Source: Succinivibrio dextrinosolvens DSM 3072
Lineage (GTDB): Bacteria; Pseudomonadota; Gammaproteobacteria; Enterobacterales; Succinivibrionaceae
Reading direction: 5' to 3'
NCBI RefSeq assembly: GCF_900167015.1
Contig: NZ_FUXX01000007.1
Coordinates: 16,174 to 80,173 of the forward strand
DNA length: 64,000 nucleotides
The notes below the pieces were generated by a model. It had not been told where the DNA came from. It ran no database searches and saw only the letters and a list, made by a program, of their open reading frames with translations. The position numbers and the translations under genes were made by a program. This document shows, piece by piece, positions 49,400 to 57,090 of this stretch. The stretch's first letter is position 1. Each line of letters opens with the position of its first letter.

Positions 49400-49907
49400 C
49401 TGCAAGCCTCTTTTCTATCTGTGCTATTGCCTGAGTGACTATCTGTTCAGGGGAATCTTTGATATCTATATTTATGACGTCGTTCTCTGAGTCAGGAAAC
49501 TCAAGTGCTTCAAACTGGGAGTTCAGCATGTCTTCCTTCATGAAATGCCCCTGACGTTTGAGCATTCGTTCCCGTATAAGTTCTTTGCTGCCGTAAAGAT
49601 GTATAAAGATAAGACCTTCATTTCCTTCTCTTAGCATGTCTCGATACTTCCTTTTCAGCGCAGAGCAGACAATAACACCGGACTGTTTGCGGTTTTCCAT
49701 AGAGAAGAGAACATCATTTAATCTTGTAAGCCAGGGAATTCTATCTTCATCGTTAAGCGGTCTGCCTTCTCTCATTTTTATTATATTTGCTCGTGGATGA
49801 AGATCGTCTCCATCGATAAAGCATGAATGAAAGTGCTCTGCTATAGCCTTGCCGATGGTACTTTTACCGCTGCCACATACTCCCATTACTACGCACTTTA
49901 TGGTCAT
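49392..49907 (-). CDS. gntK: Gluconokinase
   Basis: A 171-residue kinase that phosphorylates gluconate to 6-phosphogluconate. VMGVCGSGKSTIGKAIAEHF is the P-loop. FIDGDDLHPRANIIKMREGRPL and CSALKRKYRDMLR are typical of GntK. It supplies the substrate of Edd, and its end overlaps the edd start by 8 bases. It diverges from the TRAP transporter genes. Confidence 0.95.
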   Translation of the reverse strand: MTIKCVVMGVCGSGKSTIGKAIAEHFHSCFIDGDDLHPRANIIKMREGRPLNDEDRIPWLTRLNDVLFSMENRKQSGVIVCSALKRKYRDMLREGNEGLIFIHLYGSKELIRERMLKRQGHFMKEDMLNSQFEALEFPDSENDVINIDIKDSPEQIVTQAIAQIEKRLADE

Positions 49908-50237
49908 AATTCACCTAAATCTTACTTTTGTTATATTTTAAATACACATTTCTTTTGTCATGAATTCAATACTAAATCAATTTACATAAGTTTTCTAAAG
50001 CAACAGTCACATATGCATATATAAATTTAAAAGAAAAAACAGATATCTATAAATGACATAAATATCTTTAATATGCTGATTTAAAAGCTGTTTTTTTAAA
50101 TGCGGTTTTATTTAGAAACAACTTTGTATGTCAATATAATATACAGAAATTCTAACTGTGAACAAATAGACATTTTTTTTTATCAAAAATAAGTAGACTT
50201 TTGTTAATGCTTACAACTTATGTAATAGGAGTCGAAA
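49908..50237. other. Divergent gntK-dctQ intergenic region
   Basis: A 330-base, very AT-rich stretch without a gene. ATATGCATAT (50011-50020) is a perfect 10-bp palindrome near its centre. I see no match to the GntR operator form (ATGTTA-N4-TAACAT). Regulation of the two divergent units from here is likely but cannot be named. Confidence 0.4.
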
Positions 50238-50729
50238 ATGGAGAAAATAAGTCAAGTTATTTCAAAGTCACTTGACGTCTTTTCAGTCGTTCTTCTTGTG
50301 GTGATGTCTCTGCTGGTAATCATCAATGTAGCTTTACGCTTTATTTTTAATTCAAGTATTGTTTTCTCAGAAGAACTGTCGAGATTTCTCTTCATATGGG
50401 TTGTATATATCGGAGCCATCATTGCTGTAAGAGATGACAGTCATATCTATGTGGATTTTATTCGTAAGAAACTCCCACAGGGTATACAGTTTTTCTTAAA
50501 GATTGTCTGTGAAATAGCAATGCTCATTGGCTGTACTCTATTTTTCCTGGGAAGCGTAGATTTAACAGAAGTTAATATCACAGACCATTCTCCTGTTGCT
50601 GGAATCTCTCTCGGATTTGTCTATTCTGCAGGTCTTCTTGGTAGCTTTGGCATGATTATCATGCTTCTGATAAGACTTTATAGAGTGCTTCGTAAAAAGG
50701 AAGTGACTTCTCAGAAGGAGGCTAAATAA
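50238..50729 (+). CDS. dctQ: TRAP transporter small membrane subunit DctQ
   Basis: A 163-residue protein with four membrane helices. NVALRFIFNSSIVFSEELSRFLFIW near residues 30-54 is the typical DctQ segment, and DDSHIYVDFIRKKLP follows. It pairs with DctM. A good AGGAGT precedes the ATG. The gene begins a QMP operon that diverges from gntK-edd. Confidence 0.92.
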   Translation: MEKISQVISKSLDVFSVVLLVVMSLLVIINVALRFIFNSSIVFSEELSRFLFIWVVYIGAIIAVRDDSHIYVDFIRKKLPQGIQFFLKIVCEIAMLIGCTLFFLGSVDLTEVNITDHSPVAGISLGFVYSAGLLGSFGMIIMLLIRLYRVLRKKEVTSQKEAK

Positions 50730-50731
50730 TT

Positions 50732-52009
50732 ATGACAGTAGCTATCTTTCTTGCAATTCTTCTGACCTCAGTATGTATCGGTATTCCTATTGCCTTTTCT
50801 CTTCTGATGTGTGGCTTTGGTCTGATGTGGTATATGGATATGCTGGACCCTCAGATCGTTGCTCAGAGCCTGATTAACGGAGCAGATAACTTTACATTGC
50901 TGGCAATTCCATTCTTCGTCTTTGCCGGAGATATCATGAATGTAGGCGGTCTGGCAAAACGTCTTGTAGATCTTCCAATGAAACTGGTTGGTCACAAGTC
51001 TGGCGGTCTTGGATATGTTGTAATCATTGCTGCGGTTATAATGGCCTCTCTGTCTGGTTCTCCTGCAGCTGATACTGCAGCTATTGCCGCTATTATGTTC
51101 CCAATGATGTCCAAGGCAAACTATCCAAAGGAAGGTTCTGTTGGTCTGATTGCATCAGGAGGTATTATTGCTCCTATCATTCCTCCATCAATTCCTTTTA
51201 TTGTAATTGGTGTAACAGCTTCCGTTTCCATCTCTCAGCTGTTCCTGGCAGGTATTGTTCCAGGTCTTTTAATGGGTGTAACTCTATGTTTTGTATGGAG
51301 TTTAAGAGCTCGCAGATACGAGGCAGCTCCAAAGGCTTCAGCCAAGGAGATAATGAAGTCTTTTAGAAGCAGTATCTGGGCACTTATGCTTCCTGTAATT
51401 ATTATCGGTGGATTTAAGACTGGAGTATTTACCCCAACCGAAGCTGGTGCTGTTGCTTCTGTATACGCCCTGTTTATTTCAATCTGTGTGTATAGGGAGC
51501 TTTCCTTACATGCTATTTACGGAGCTCTTCTGAGCACTGTCAAAACAACCGGTGTCATCATGATGATGGTTGCAGCCGCCCAGGTATCTGCATGGCTTAT
51601 GACTGTTGCAGATCTCCCTGGTACTGTAATTGAGCTTTTAAAGCCAATGATTGATAGTCCAAAGCTTCTTTTAGCTCTGATTCTCGTTCTTCTTACAGTG
51701 ATGGGTATGGTTCTTGATCTGATCCCTATCGTTCTGATCCTGGTACCTGTTCTGATGCCTCTGATTCATGAGGCAGGAATAAACGAGATTTATTTCTGTG
51801 TAATGTTCATTATCTGCTGTTCAATCGGACTGATTACTCCACCTGTTGGTAATGTTCTGAATGTTGTCTCAAGTGTAACCAAAGTTCCTTTTGAGCGCTC
51901 AGTCATCGGTATTCTGCCATATGCAGGATCACTGCTGCTGTTATTGATTCTGTTCCTGATATTCCCTGAAATAATCATTGGACCGCTTAATTTTATGATT
52001 GGCAAATAG
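50732..52009 (+). CDS. dctM: TRAP transporter large membrane subunit DctM
   Basis: A 425-residue permease with about twelve hydrophobic segments. FTLLAIPFFVFAGDIMNVGG, MASLSGSPAADTAAIAAIMFP, IIAPIIPPSIPFIVIG and TEAGAVASVYALF are DctM hallmarks. It forms the ion-coupled elevator that accepts substrate from DctP. It starts 2 bases after dctQ. Confidence 0.95.
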   Translation: MTVAIFLAILLTSVCIGIPIAFSLLMCGFGLMWYMDMLDPQIVAQSLINGADNFTLLAIPFFVFAGDIMNVGGLAKRLVDLPMKLVGHKSGGLGYVVIIAAVIMASLSGSPAADTAAIAAIMFPMMSKANYPKEGSVGLIASGGIIAPIIPPSIPFIVIGVTASVSISQLFLAGIVPGLLMGVTLCFVWSLRARRYEAAPKASAKEIMKSFRSSIWALMLPVIIIGGFKTGVFTPTEAGAVASVYALFISICVYRELSLHAIYGALLSTVKTTGVIMMMVAAAQVSAWLMTVADLPGTVIELLKPMIDSPKLLLALILVLLTVMGMVLDLIPIVLILVPVLMPLIHEAGINEIYFCVMFIICCSIGLITPPVGNVLNVVSSVTKVPFERSVIGILPYAGSLLLLLILFLIFPEIIIGPLNFMIGK

Positions 52010-52093
52010 TCAGGAAGACGGATTTATGAAAAGGATAAATATGTTTTAAAAGATTTTGTTTGCTTTCTGTAATTTCTTTTTAAGGAGACTCAA

Positions 52094-53074
52094 ATGAAGA
52101 AAACCTTAGCTGTTATTCTTGCAACAATTCTGGGTGCCAGCGTTGCAATGCAGGCTGAAGCAAAGACTGTTCTACGTTTTGCTACAGATGTTTCAAAGGA
52201 CAATACCCAGGGACAGGGCGCTGTATACTTTGCTGAGCAGGTAAAGGAAAAGTCAAAGGGTGAGATTGAAATCAAGACCTTCTTTGACAGTACCTTAGGT
52301 AACTCTCAGGCAATTGTTTCAGGTGCACGCTCAGGAACAATTGATATTGCAATGGTTGGCGGCGGTATCGCTTCAGGTTTATCTCCTGTAATGGCTGTTC
52401 TTGATATTCCATTTATCTTCAAGGATAAGGCCCACGCATACCGTGTTCTGGACGGAGAAATCGGTGACAGACTATATAAGACTCTAGAGCCTCTGGGATT
52501 AAAAGGTCTGGCTTATTTTGAGAACGGCTTCCGTAACATGACCAACAGCCGTAAACCAATTGTTAAGCCAGAAGACTGTGCCGGTCTTAAGATTAGAGTT
52601 CCTCAGAGTAATATGCTGGTTGCAACCTTCGAAGCTTTAAAGGCAAATCCTGTTCCTATGGCATACGGTGAACTTTATACTGCTATGGAAACCGGCGCAA
52701 TTGAAGCTCAGGATCATCCTATTTCAACTCTATATGCAGGTAAGTTCTATGAGATTCAGAAGTATCTTTCAATGACCAACCATGCATATACAGCAGTAAC
52801 AGTAATGATGAACAAGAAGAAGTTTGACAAGTTACCAGCTGATCAGCAGAAGCTTCTTGTTGATTGTGCTCGTGATGCAGCCAAGTATCAGCGTGAAGTT
52901 AATGCTAAGCAGGAAGTTACAATGATCGAAGACATGAAGAAGACTGGTATTCAGGTTAACGATAATGTAGATTCTGATGCATTCATGAAGGCAACTTTAT
53001 CAGTTCGTTCAATCTATACTGACAAGAACGGTGATGAGTTTGTAAAACTAATTGATGCTGAACGTAACAAATAA
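52094..53074 (+). CDS. dctP: TRAP transporter periplasmic binding protein DctP
   Basis: A 326-residue binding protein with a signal peptide (MKKTLAVILATILGASVA, cut near AEA-KTVL). GLKIRVPQSNMLVATFEALK contains the conserved arginine that binds a substrate carboxylate, and ALKANPVPMAYGELYTAMETG is the following family motif. Placed after dctM and facing gluconokinase and Edd, it most likely binds gluconate or a similar sugar acid. Substrate is inference. CGT-containing codons suggest high expression, usual for binding proteins. Confidence 0.94.
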   Translation: MKKTLAVILATILGASVAMQAEAKTVLRFATDVSKDNTQGQGAVYFAEQVKEKSKGEIEIKTFFDSTLGNSQAIVSGARSGTIDIAMVGGGIASGLSPVMAVLDIPFIFKDKAHAYRVLDGEIGDRLYKTLEPLGLKGLAYFENGFRNMTNSRKPIVKPEDCAGLKIRVPQSNMLVATFEALKANPVPMAYGELYTAMETGAIEAQDHPISTLYAGKFYEIQKYLSMTNHAYTAVTVMMNKKKFDKLPADQQKLLVDCARDAAKYQREVNAKQEVTMIEDMKKTGIQVNDNVDSDAFMKATLSVRSIYTDKNGDEFVKLIDAERNK

Positions 53075-53105
53075 GAATAATCCTTAAATTACCCTTAGTT
53101 AAAAT

Positions 53106-53132
53106 GCCGGTGATTCTCTCATCGGCTTTTTT
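53106..53132 (+). terminator. Rho-independent terminator of the TRAP operon
   Basis: GCCGGTGA (53106-53113) pairs with TCATCGGC (53119-53126) with one G-U pair, followed by six T residues. Confidence 0.88.
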
Positions 53133-53138
53133 AACGGA

Positions 53139-54131
53139 TTACTCCTGATATACCTGTTCTCCGTTTTTTTCCCATCTTCTCAGGTTGCGTTCACGATACC
53201 ACATCTGCCAGGCATTAACGATATTCTGCCAGATAATATATGTTCCAGGAATAATAGCAACTGTCGGAGTAAGATAGGTTAGCGTAACCCATAAGCCAAA
53301 GACCATATTCTTTTGTCCTAAAGCCTGACCTGCGCTGATTCTCTGATGTCCGAACTGACCGATTCCCTTTGCCAGGGCAAACTGCATGATGGTCATAATA
53401 AAACCTATAGCTGCCATGATGGTGATTTCTAAAGTGCTTTTATCCGATGCCGCAATATTGGAGAAGGTTTTTGCAGACACAACCACAATAATAAAAGCCC
53501 ACATATAAAAGCCTATATCTTTTGTTTTTCTGATAATGAACTGGTGCAGCTTTGGTGTGAAGGTTCGAATTAGAACTGTTAATACCAGAGGAAGTACCAG
53601 AATAGGGGAGATGTGCTTTAGGATCAGAAAACAGTCATGAAGAAATGTGTTATTTCCCATATCGCAGAACAGAGGAAATAACAGAGGTATAGCAACTGCT
53701 GCAGCAAGATTACTGAAAATAATATAGGTCGTAAGTGCCGATTCGTTGCCTCCAAGCTTACCGGTGATTACTGATGCTGATGCAGCTGTAGGAGTAATAA
53801 GACAGATGAGGATTCCTTCCAGAATAACAGTATCGCAGGAATCAGGAAAGTTTTTTAAATAAAAGGCTAAGATAGCTGTAGTTGCGATCTGGTAGACAAT
53901 CAGAATAAAATGCCATGCTCTTGGCATCATCTGGTGCAGAGTAATCTTACTGAAGGCAAAAAACAGAATAAAGAACAGTATAACCAGCAGAGATTCTCCG
54001 GCTGCATGTGCCACAGGTTTCAGAGGTGCAGACCATTCTACGTAAGTGAAAAAACAGAATACTAAAAATCCCAGTGACACGGCAATAAGTAAGGTGTAGG
54101 GCCTTAGTTTTTTTAAGAATTCTAATAGCAT
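53139..54131 (-). CDS. BASS-like (bile acid/sodium symporter superfamily) carrier, copy 2
   Basis: A 330-residue membrane protein with eight to ten hydrophobic segments. The motif TPTAASASVITGKLGGNES near residue 112 and QRISAGQALGQKNMVFGLW near 265 suggest the SBF/BASS fold, in which two crossed helices carry such glycine/glutamine/asparagine motifs. It is a clear paralogue of the next gene upstream, sharing the same motifs and a YQE C-terminus. The genes are 1 base apart and must be cotranscribed. Substrate is unknown; small organic acids are typical of the superfamily. The family call is moderate. Confidence 0.68.
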   Translation of the reverse strand: MLLEFLKKLRPYTLLIAVSLGFLVFCFFTYVEWSAPLKPVAHAAGESLLVILFFILFFAFSKITLHQMMPRAWHFILIVYQIATTAILAFYLKNFPDSCDTVILEGILICLITPTAASASVITGKLGGNESALTTYIIFSNLAAAVAIPLLFPLFCDMGNNTFLHDCFLILKHISPILVLPLVLTVLIRTFTPKLHQFIIRKTKDIGFYMWAFIIVVVSAKTFSNIAASDKSTLEITIMAAIGFIMTIMQFALAKGIGQFGHQRISAGQALGQKNMVFGLWVTLTYLTPTVAIIPGTYIIWQNIVNAWQMWYRERNLRRWEKNGEQVYQE

Positions 54132-54132
54132 G

Positions 54133-55134
54133 TTATTCCTGATATGGCTCTAGTCCTTTTTCTCTTCTTTCTTTAATGTCCTTTGCTCTGATCCTCATCT
54201 GTACAGCATTCACAAGATTCTGCCATAGCAGGTAACTACTTGGGACAATCGCAGATACTGGAGAGAGGAACATAATAGCAATCCAGATGGCAAATACTGT
54301 GTTTTTCTGACCTAATCCCTGACCGGCACTGATTCGCTGTTTTTCTTTCTGTCCAAAATATTTGCCGATGGCAAACTGCAGCAGTGTAATGATAAATCCA
54401 ATCAGAAACAGCATACACATGAAGAAAACTCCAGTTGTGGAGTTTGCAATACTTTCAAATATTCTTGCAGACTGTATGGCAAGAGTTATAAGCCAGAAAT
54501 AGAAACCGACATCTTTGGCTCTGTTTATAAGCTTAAGAAGTTTTGGAAAGAAAATTCTTATGACAATAGAAAAAATAAGAGGAAGTACCAGCACAGGAAA
54601 GATTTTTCCCAGAATCAGCAGGAAATCATCTAGAAATATTCCGGAGATTGTTGTACATATCAGAGGGAAATAAAGAGGAATAAAAACAGCAGCAATAATA
54701 TTACTGATAATTGTGTATGATGTCTGAGAGGATTCATTTCCTCCGAGTTTTCCTGTCATAACTGCAGCAGATGCTGCTGTTGGTGCTATTGTACAGATAA
54801 CTGTACCCTCAAGCAGAAGTTTTGTTTCCTGAGATAAATCGTTTTTTAAGTAATAAAGCAGTGCTACAAAGAATCCTGTTGAAAGAATCTGGACTGCTGC
54901 AAGTGACAGATGCCACCTTCTTGGGATCATTTCCTTGATTTCTATCTTGCAGAATGAGAAAAACAGGATAATGAAAAGGCTAACCGGTAGAGAATCAACT
55001 AAAAAAGAAGCAACAGGTCTTAATGGTTCTGTCTGAGGAATATACCTGAAAACAAGAAAACCTGTAAAACCTATCAGGATAGATACAAAGAGGCTGTTGG
55101 TTTTCAGCTTATTTTTTATTGATTCTAATTGCAT
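54133..55134 (-). CDS. BASS-like carrier, copy 1
   Basis: A 333-residue paralogue of the downstream gene. IAPTAASAAVMTGKLGGNESS and QRISAGQGLGQKNTVFAIW occupy the same positions, and the end is EGLEPYQE. Hydrophobic segments alternate with short basic loops. The conserved C-terminal phrase YLLWQNLVNAVQMRIRAKD also occurs in the partner as YIIWQNIVNAWQMWYRERN. Two consecutive copies may work as a heterodimer or differ in substrate. The pair diverges from pmbA over 70 bases. Confidence 0.68.
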   Translation of the reverse strand: MQLESIKNKLKTNSLFVSILIGFTGFLVFRYIPQTEPLRPVASFLVDSLPVSLFIILFFSFCKIEIKEMIPRRWHLSLAAVQILSTGFFVALLYYLKNDLSQETKLLLEGTVICTIAPTAASAAVMTGKLGGNESSQTSYTIISNIIAAVFIPLYFPLICTTISGIFLDDFLLILGKIFPVLVLPLIFSIVIRIFFPKLLKLINRAKDVGFYFWLITLAIQSARIFESIANSTTGVFFMCMLFLIGFIITLLQFAIGKYFGQKEKQRISAGQGLGQKNTVFAIWIAIMFLSPVSAIVPSSYLLWQNLVNAVQMRIRAKDIKERREKGLEPYQE

Positions 55135-55204
55135 GATGTTGGTCCAAATTATGGTATAACATACAACAACATTATAAGAGAAAACGCTTGTAGGATTAAT
55201 ATAA

Positions 55205-56560
55205 ATGAGTTCTTTTAAGGAAGATTTAAGTGCAGAGGAGTCTCGTCTGGAGCAGGTTTCATCCGAAGTGGTGCAGTTTGCACTTTCAAATGGCGCTGAC
55301 GAGTGTGAGTTAAATATTGGCGCAGTTAAAGGTCTTTCTGTTTCCTGCCGTGATCAGGATGTTGAAAACATCGAGTTCAACCGTGATAACGGTATGAGTA
55401 TCACCGTTTACAAGGATAAACGTTCAGGAGTTGTTTCAACTAATGATCTTTCAAAGGAATCCATAAGAGAGGCTGTTCTTTCTGCAATTAATCTTGCAAA
55501 GTATTCAGATCCTGATCCTTGTTCAGGTCTTGCAGACAAGGAGTTAATCTGTAACTCCTTTAGAGATCTGAATCTTGTGTTTGAAAATAATGTTGATGCC
55601 GACTATGCCGCATCTAAGGCTCTGGAGCTTGATAAAATGGCTGAGGAGCAGAAGGTTGAAGGCATTAAGAAATCTGATGGTTCAAGTTTCTCAAGCTATC
55701 TTTATACAACTGTAATTGCCAACTCCAATGGCTTTAATAAAGCTCGCTCTGCAAGTTCTGTATCTGCGGATATTACTCTTTTAGGTGAGTCTGATGGAAA
55801 GATGCAGCGTGCATCCAGTTCAAGTATTGCAAGAGCTCTTGAAGATATATATTCTCCTCAGAAGATTCTTGACGAAGCCTTTGAAAAGACACTCCTAAAG
55901 CTTAATTCCAGAAAACTGAATACTGGTAAATATAATGTCATCTTTACCAGATCTGCTGTTCAGTCTCTATGGGGCAATTTCTCTTCTGCTATTTCTGGCG
56001 GTACTATTTATAGAAACCGTTCATTCCTGTGTAACTCTCTTGGAAAGCAGGTGTTATCAGATAAAGTTACTATTTATGAGGACCCTTTTGTTCTTAAAGG
56101 CTTAGGTTCTCGTAACTTTGATAGTGATGGTGTAAGGGTCTGTGCCTCTGACATAGTTAAAGACGGAATGCTTGAACAGTATCTTTTATCTGTTTATTCT
56201 GCTCGTAAACTTGGTCTTCAGAGTAATGGTCATGCCAGCGGAACTCATAACTGGTACATTTCTTTTAAGGACGCCACCTATTCTTTTGACGAGCTGTTGT
56301 CAAAGGTTGGCGAAGGTGTTGTGGTTACCGGTCTGATGGGACAGGGCATTGATCTTGTAAGCGGTAATTATTCAAGAGGCGCTGAAGGTTACTACTTTAA
56401 GGACGGAAAGTTTGTTCACTCAGTAGACGGTATAACAATAGCAGGAAATCTGAGGGATATGTTCCTGAATATGGAAGCTATGGCTGACGATTTTGATGAA
56501 AGATATAAGGTCCAGACAGGCTCTATATTTATTCCTGATATGACTATTTCAGGAAACTAA
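55205..56560 (+). CDS. pmbA: Metalloprotease subunit PmbA (TldE)
   Basis: A 451-residue protein, the non-catalytic partner of TldD. ADECELNIGAVKGLSVSCRDQDVE near the start, SITVYKDKRSGVVSTND-like text, and GHASGTHNWYISFKDATYSF and GVVVTGLMGQGIDLVSGNYSRGAEGYY near the C-terminus are family signatures. It lacks an HExxxH motif, as expected for TldE. It is alone on its strand here, 8 kb from tldD. Confidence 0.95.
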   Translation: MSSFKEDLSAEESRLEQVSSEVVQFALSNGADECELNIGAVKGLSVSCRDQDVENIEFNRDNGMSITVYKDKRSGVVSTNDLSKESIREAVLSAINLAKYSDPDPCSGLADKELICNSFRDLNLVFENNVDADYAASKALELDKMAEEQKVEGIKKSDGSSFSSYLYTTVIANSNGFNKARSASSVSADITLLGESDGKMQRASSSSIARALEDIYSPQKILDEAFEKTLLKLNSRKLNTGKYNVIFTRSAVQSLWGNFSSAISGGTIYRNRSFLCNSLGKQVLSDKVTIYEDPFVLKGLGSRNFDSDGVRVCASDIVKDGMLEQYLLSVYSARKLGLQSNGHASGTHNWYISFKDATYSFDELLSKVGEGVVVTGLMGQGIDLVSGNYSRGAEGYYFKDGKFVHSVDGITIAGNLRDMFLNMEAMADDFDERYKVQTGSIFIPDMTISGN

Positions 56561-56562
56561 CA

Positions 56563-56592
56563 ATCTCCTCGAGGGGGATTCCTCGAAGAGAT
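56563..56592. terminator. Hairpin between convergent pmbA and fliL-like gene
   Basis: ATCTCCTCGAGG (56563-56574) pairs with CCTCGAAGAGAT (56581-56592), 11 base pairs with one mismatch. No T-run follows, but its place between convergent genes suggests bidirectional termination. Confidence 0.6.
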
Positions 56593-56612
56593 ATGATTCT
56601 GATATAAGGTTG

Positions 56613-57059
56613 CTACTGGTACATATAGCTTAAGAACAGCAGATCGATAATAAGAGGTTTTCCGAATTTTTCCTGCAGAATTCCTGTAACCTTCTCTCTG
56701 CATTCTACTCTGATTTTTTCTCTTGCCTCGTTGGTTGCAACCTGGCCGAACTCTTTTGAGCCCAGGATTGTAACAATGGCATCTTTAATCAGAGGTTCAA
56801 CATCAGCAATAATGGTTGAATCTCTGCTATCCTCTAGCATAAGACTGATTTTGATTCTTACATAGTGAATCTTGTCTCTTGGGTTCAATGTAGCTACGTT
56901 GGTTGTGATATCAGGTGATATCTGATAATAACCAATTTCAGGTGCAACATTCTCTGGTTCGGCAGGCTCTTCTTTTTTGCCATGACCACTTGCGTAAGCA
57001 GATGATGAAACTGCAATAAAGATTATAGAAACAAGTCCTAATAAAAGTTTTTTTAACAT
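56613..57059 (-). CDS. FliL-like protein next to plsB
   Basis: A protein of about 148 residues. It begins with MLKKLLLGLVSIIFIAVSSS, a signal peptide or anchor, then a linker, then a FliL domain (HYVRIKISLMLEDS, DAIVTILGSKEFGQVAT, KFGKPLIIDLLFLSYMYQ). FliL is a stomatin-like flagellar stator partner. No flagellar gene lies nearby, so this may be a paralogue with a separate role. Start 57059 is chosen for its AAGGGAAAG site; the frame extends to 57134, overlapping plsB. It follows plsB by 31 bases. Confidence 0.78.
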   Translation of the reverse strand: MLKKLLLGLVSIIFIAVSSSAYASGHGKKEEPAEPENVAPEIGYYQISPDITTNVATLNPRDKIHYVRIKISLMLEDSRDSTIIADVEPLIKDAIVTILGSKEFGQVATNEAREKIRVECREKVTGILQEKFGKPLIIDLLFLSYMYQ

Positions 57060-57090
57060 TTTCTTTCCCTTTATGTATGCTAGTGTTGCC

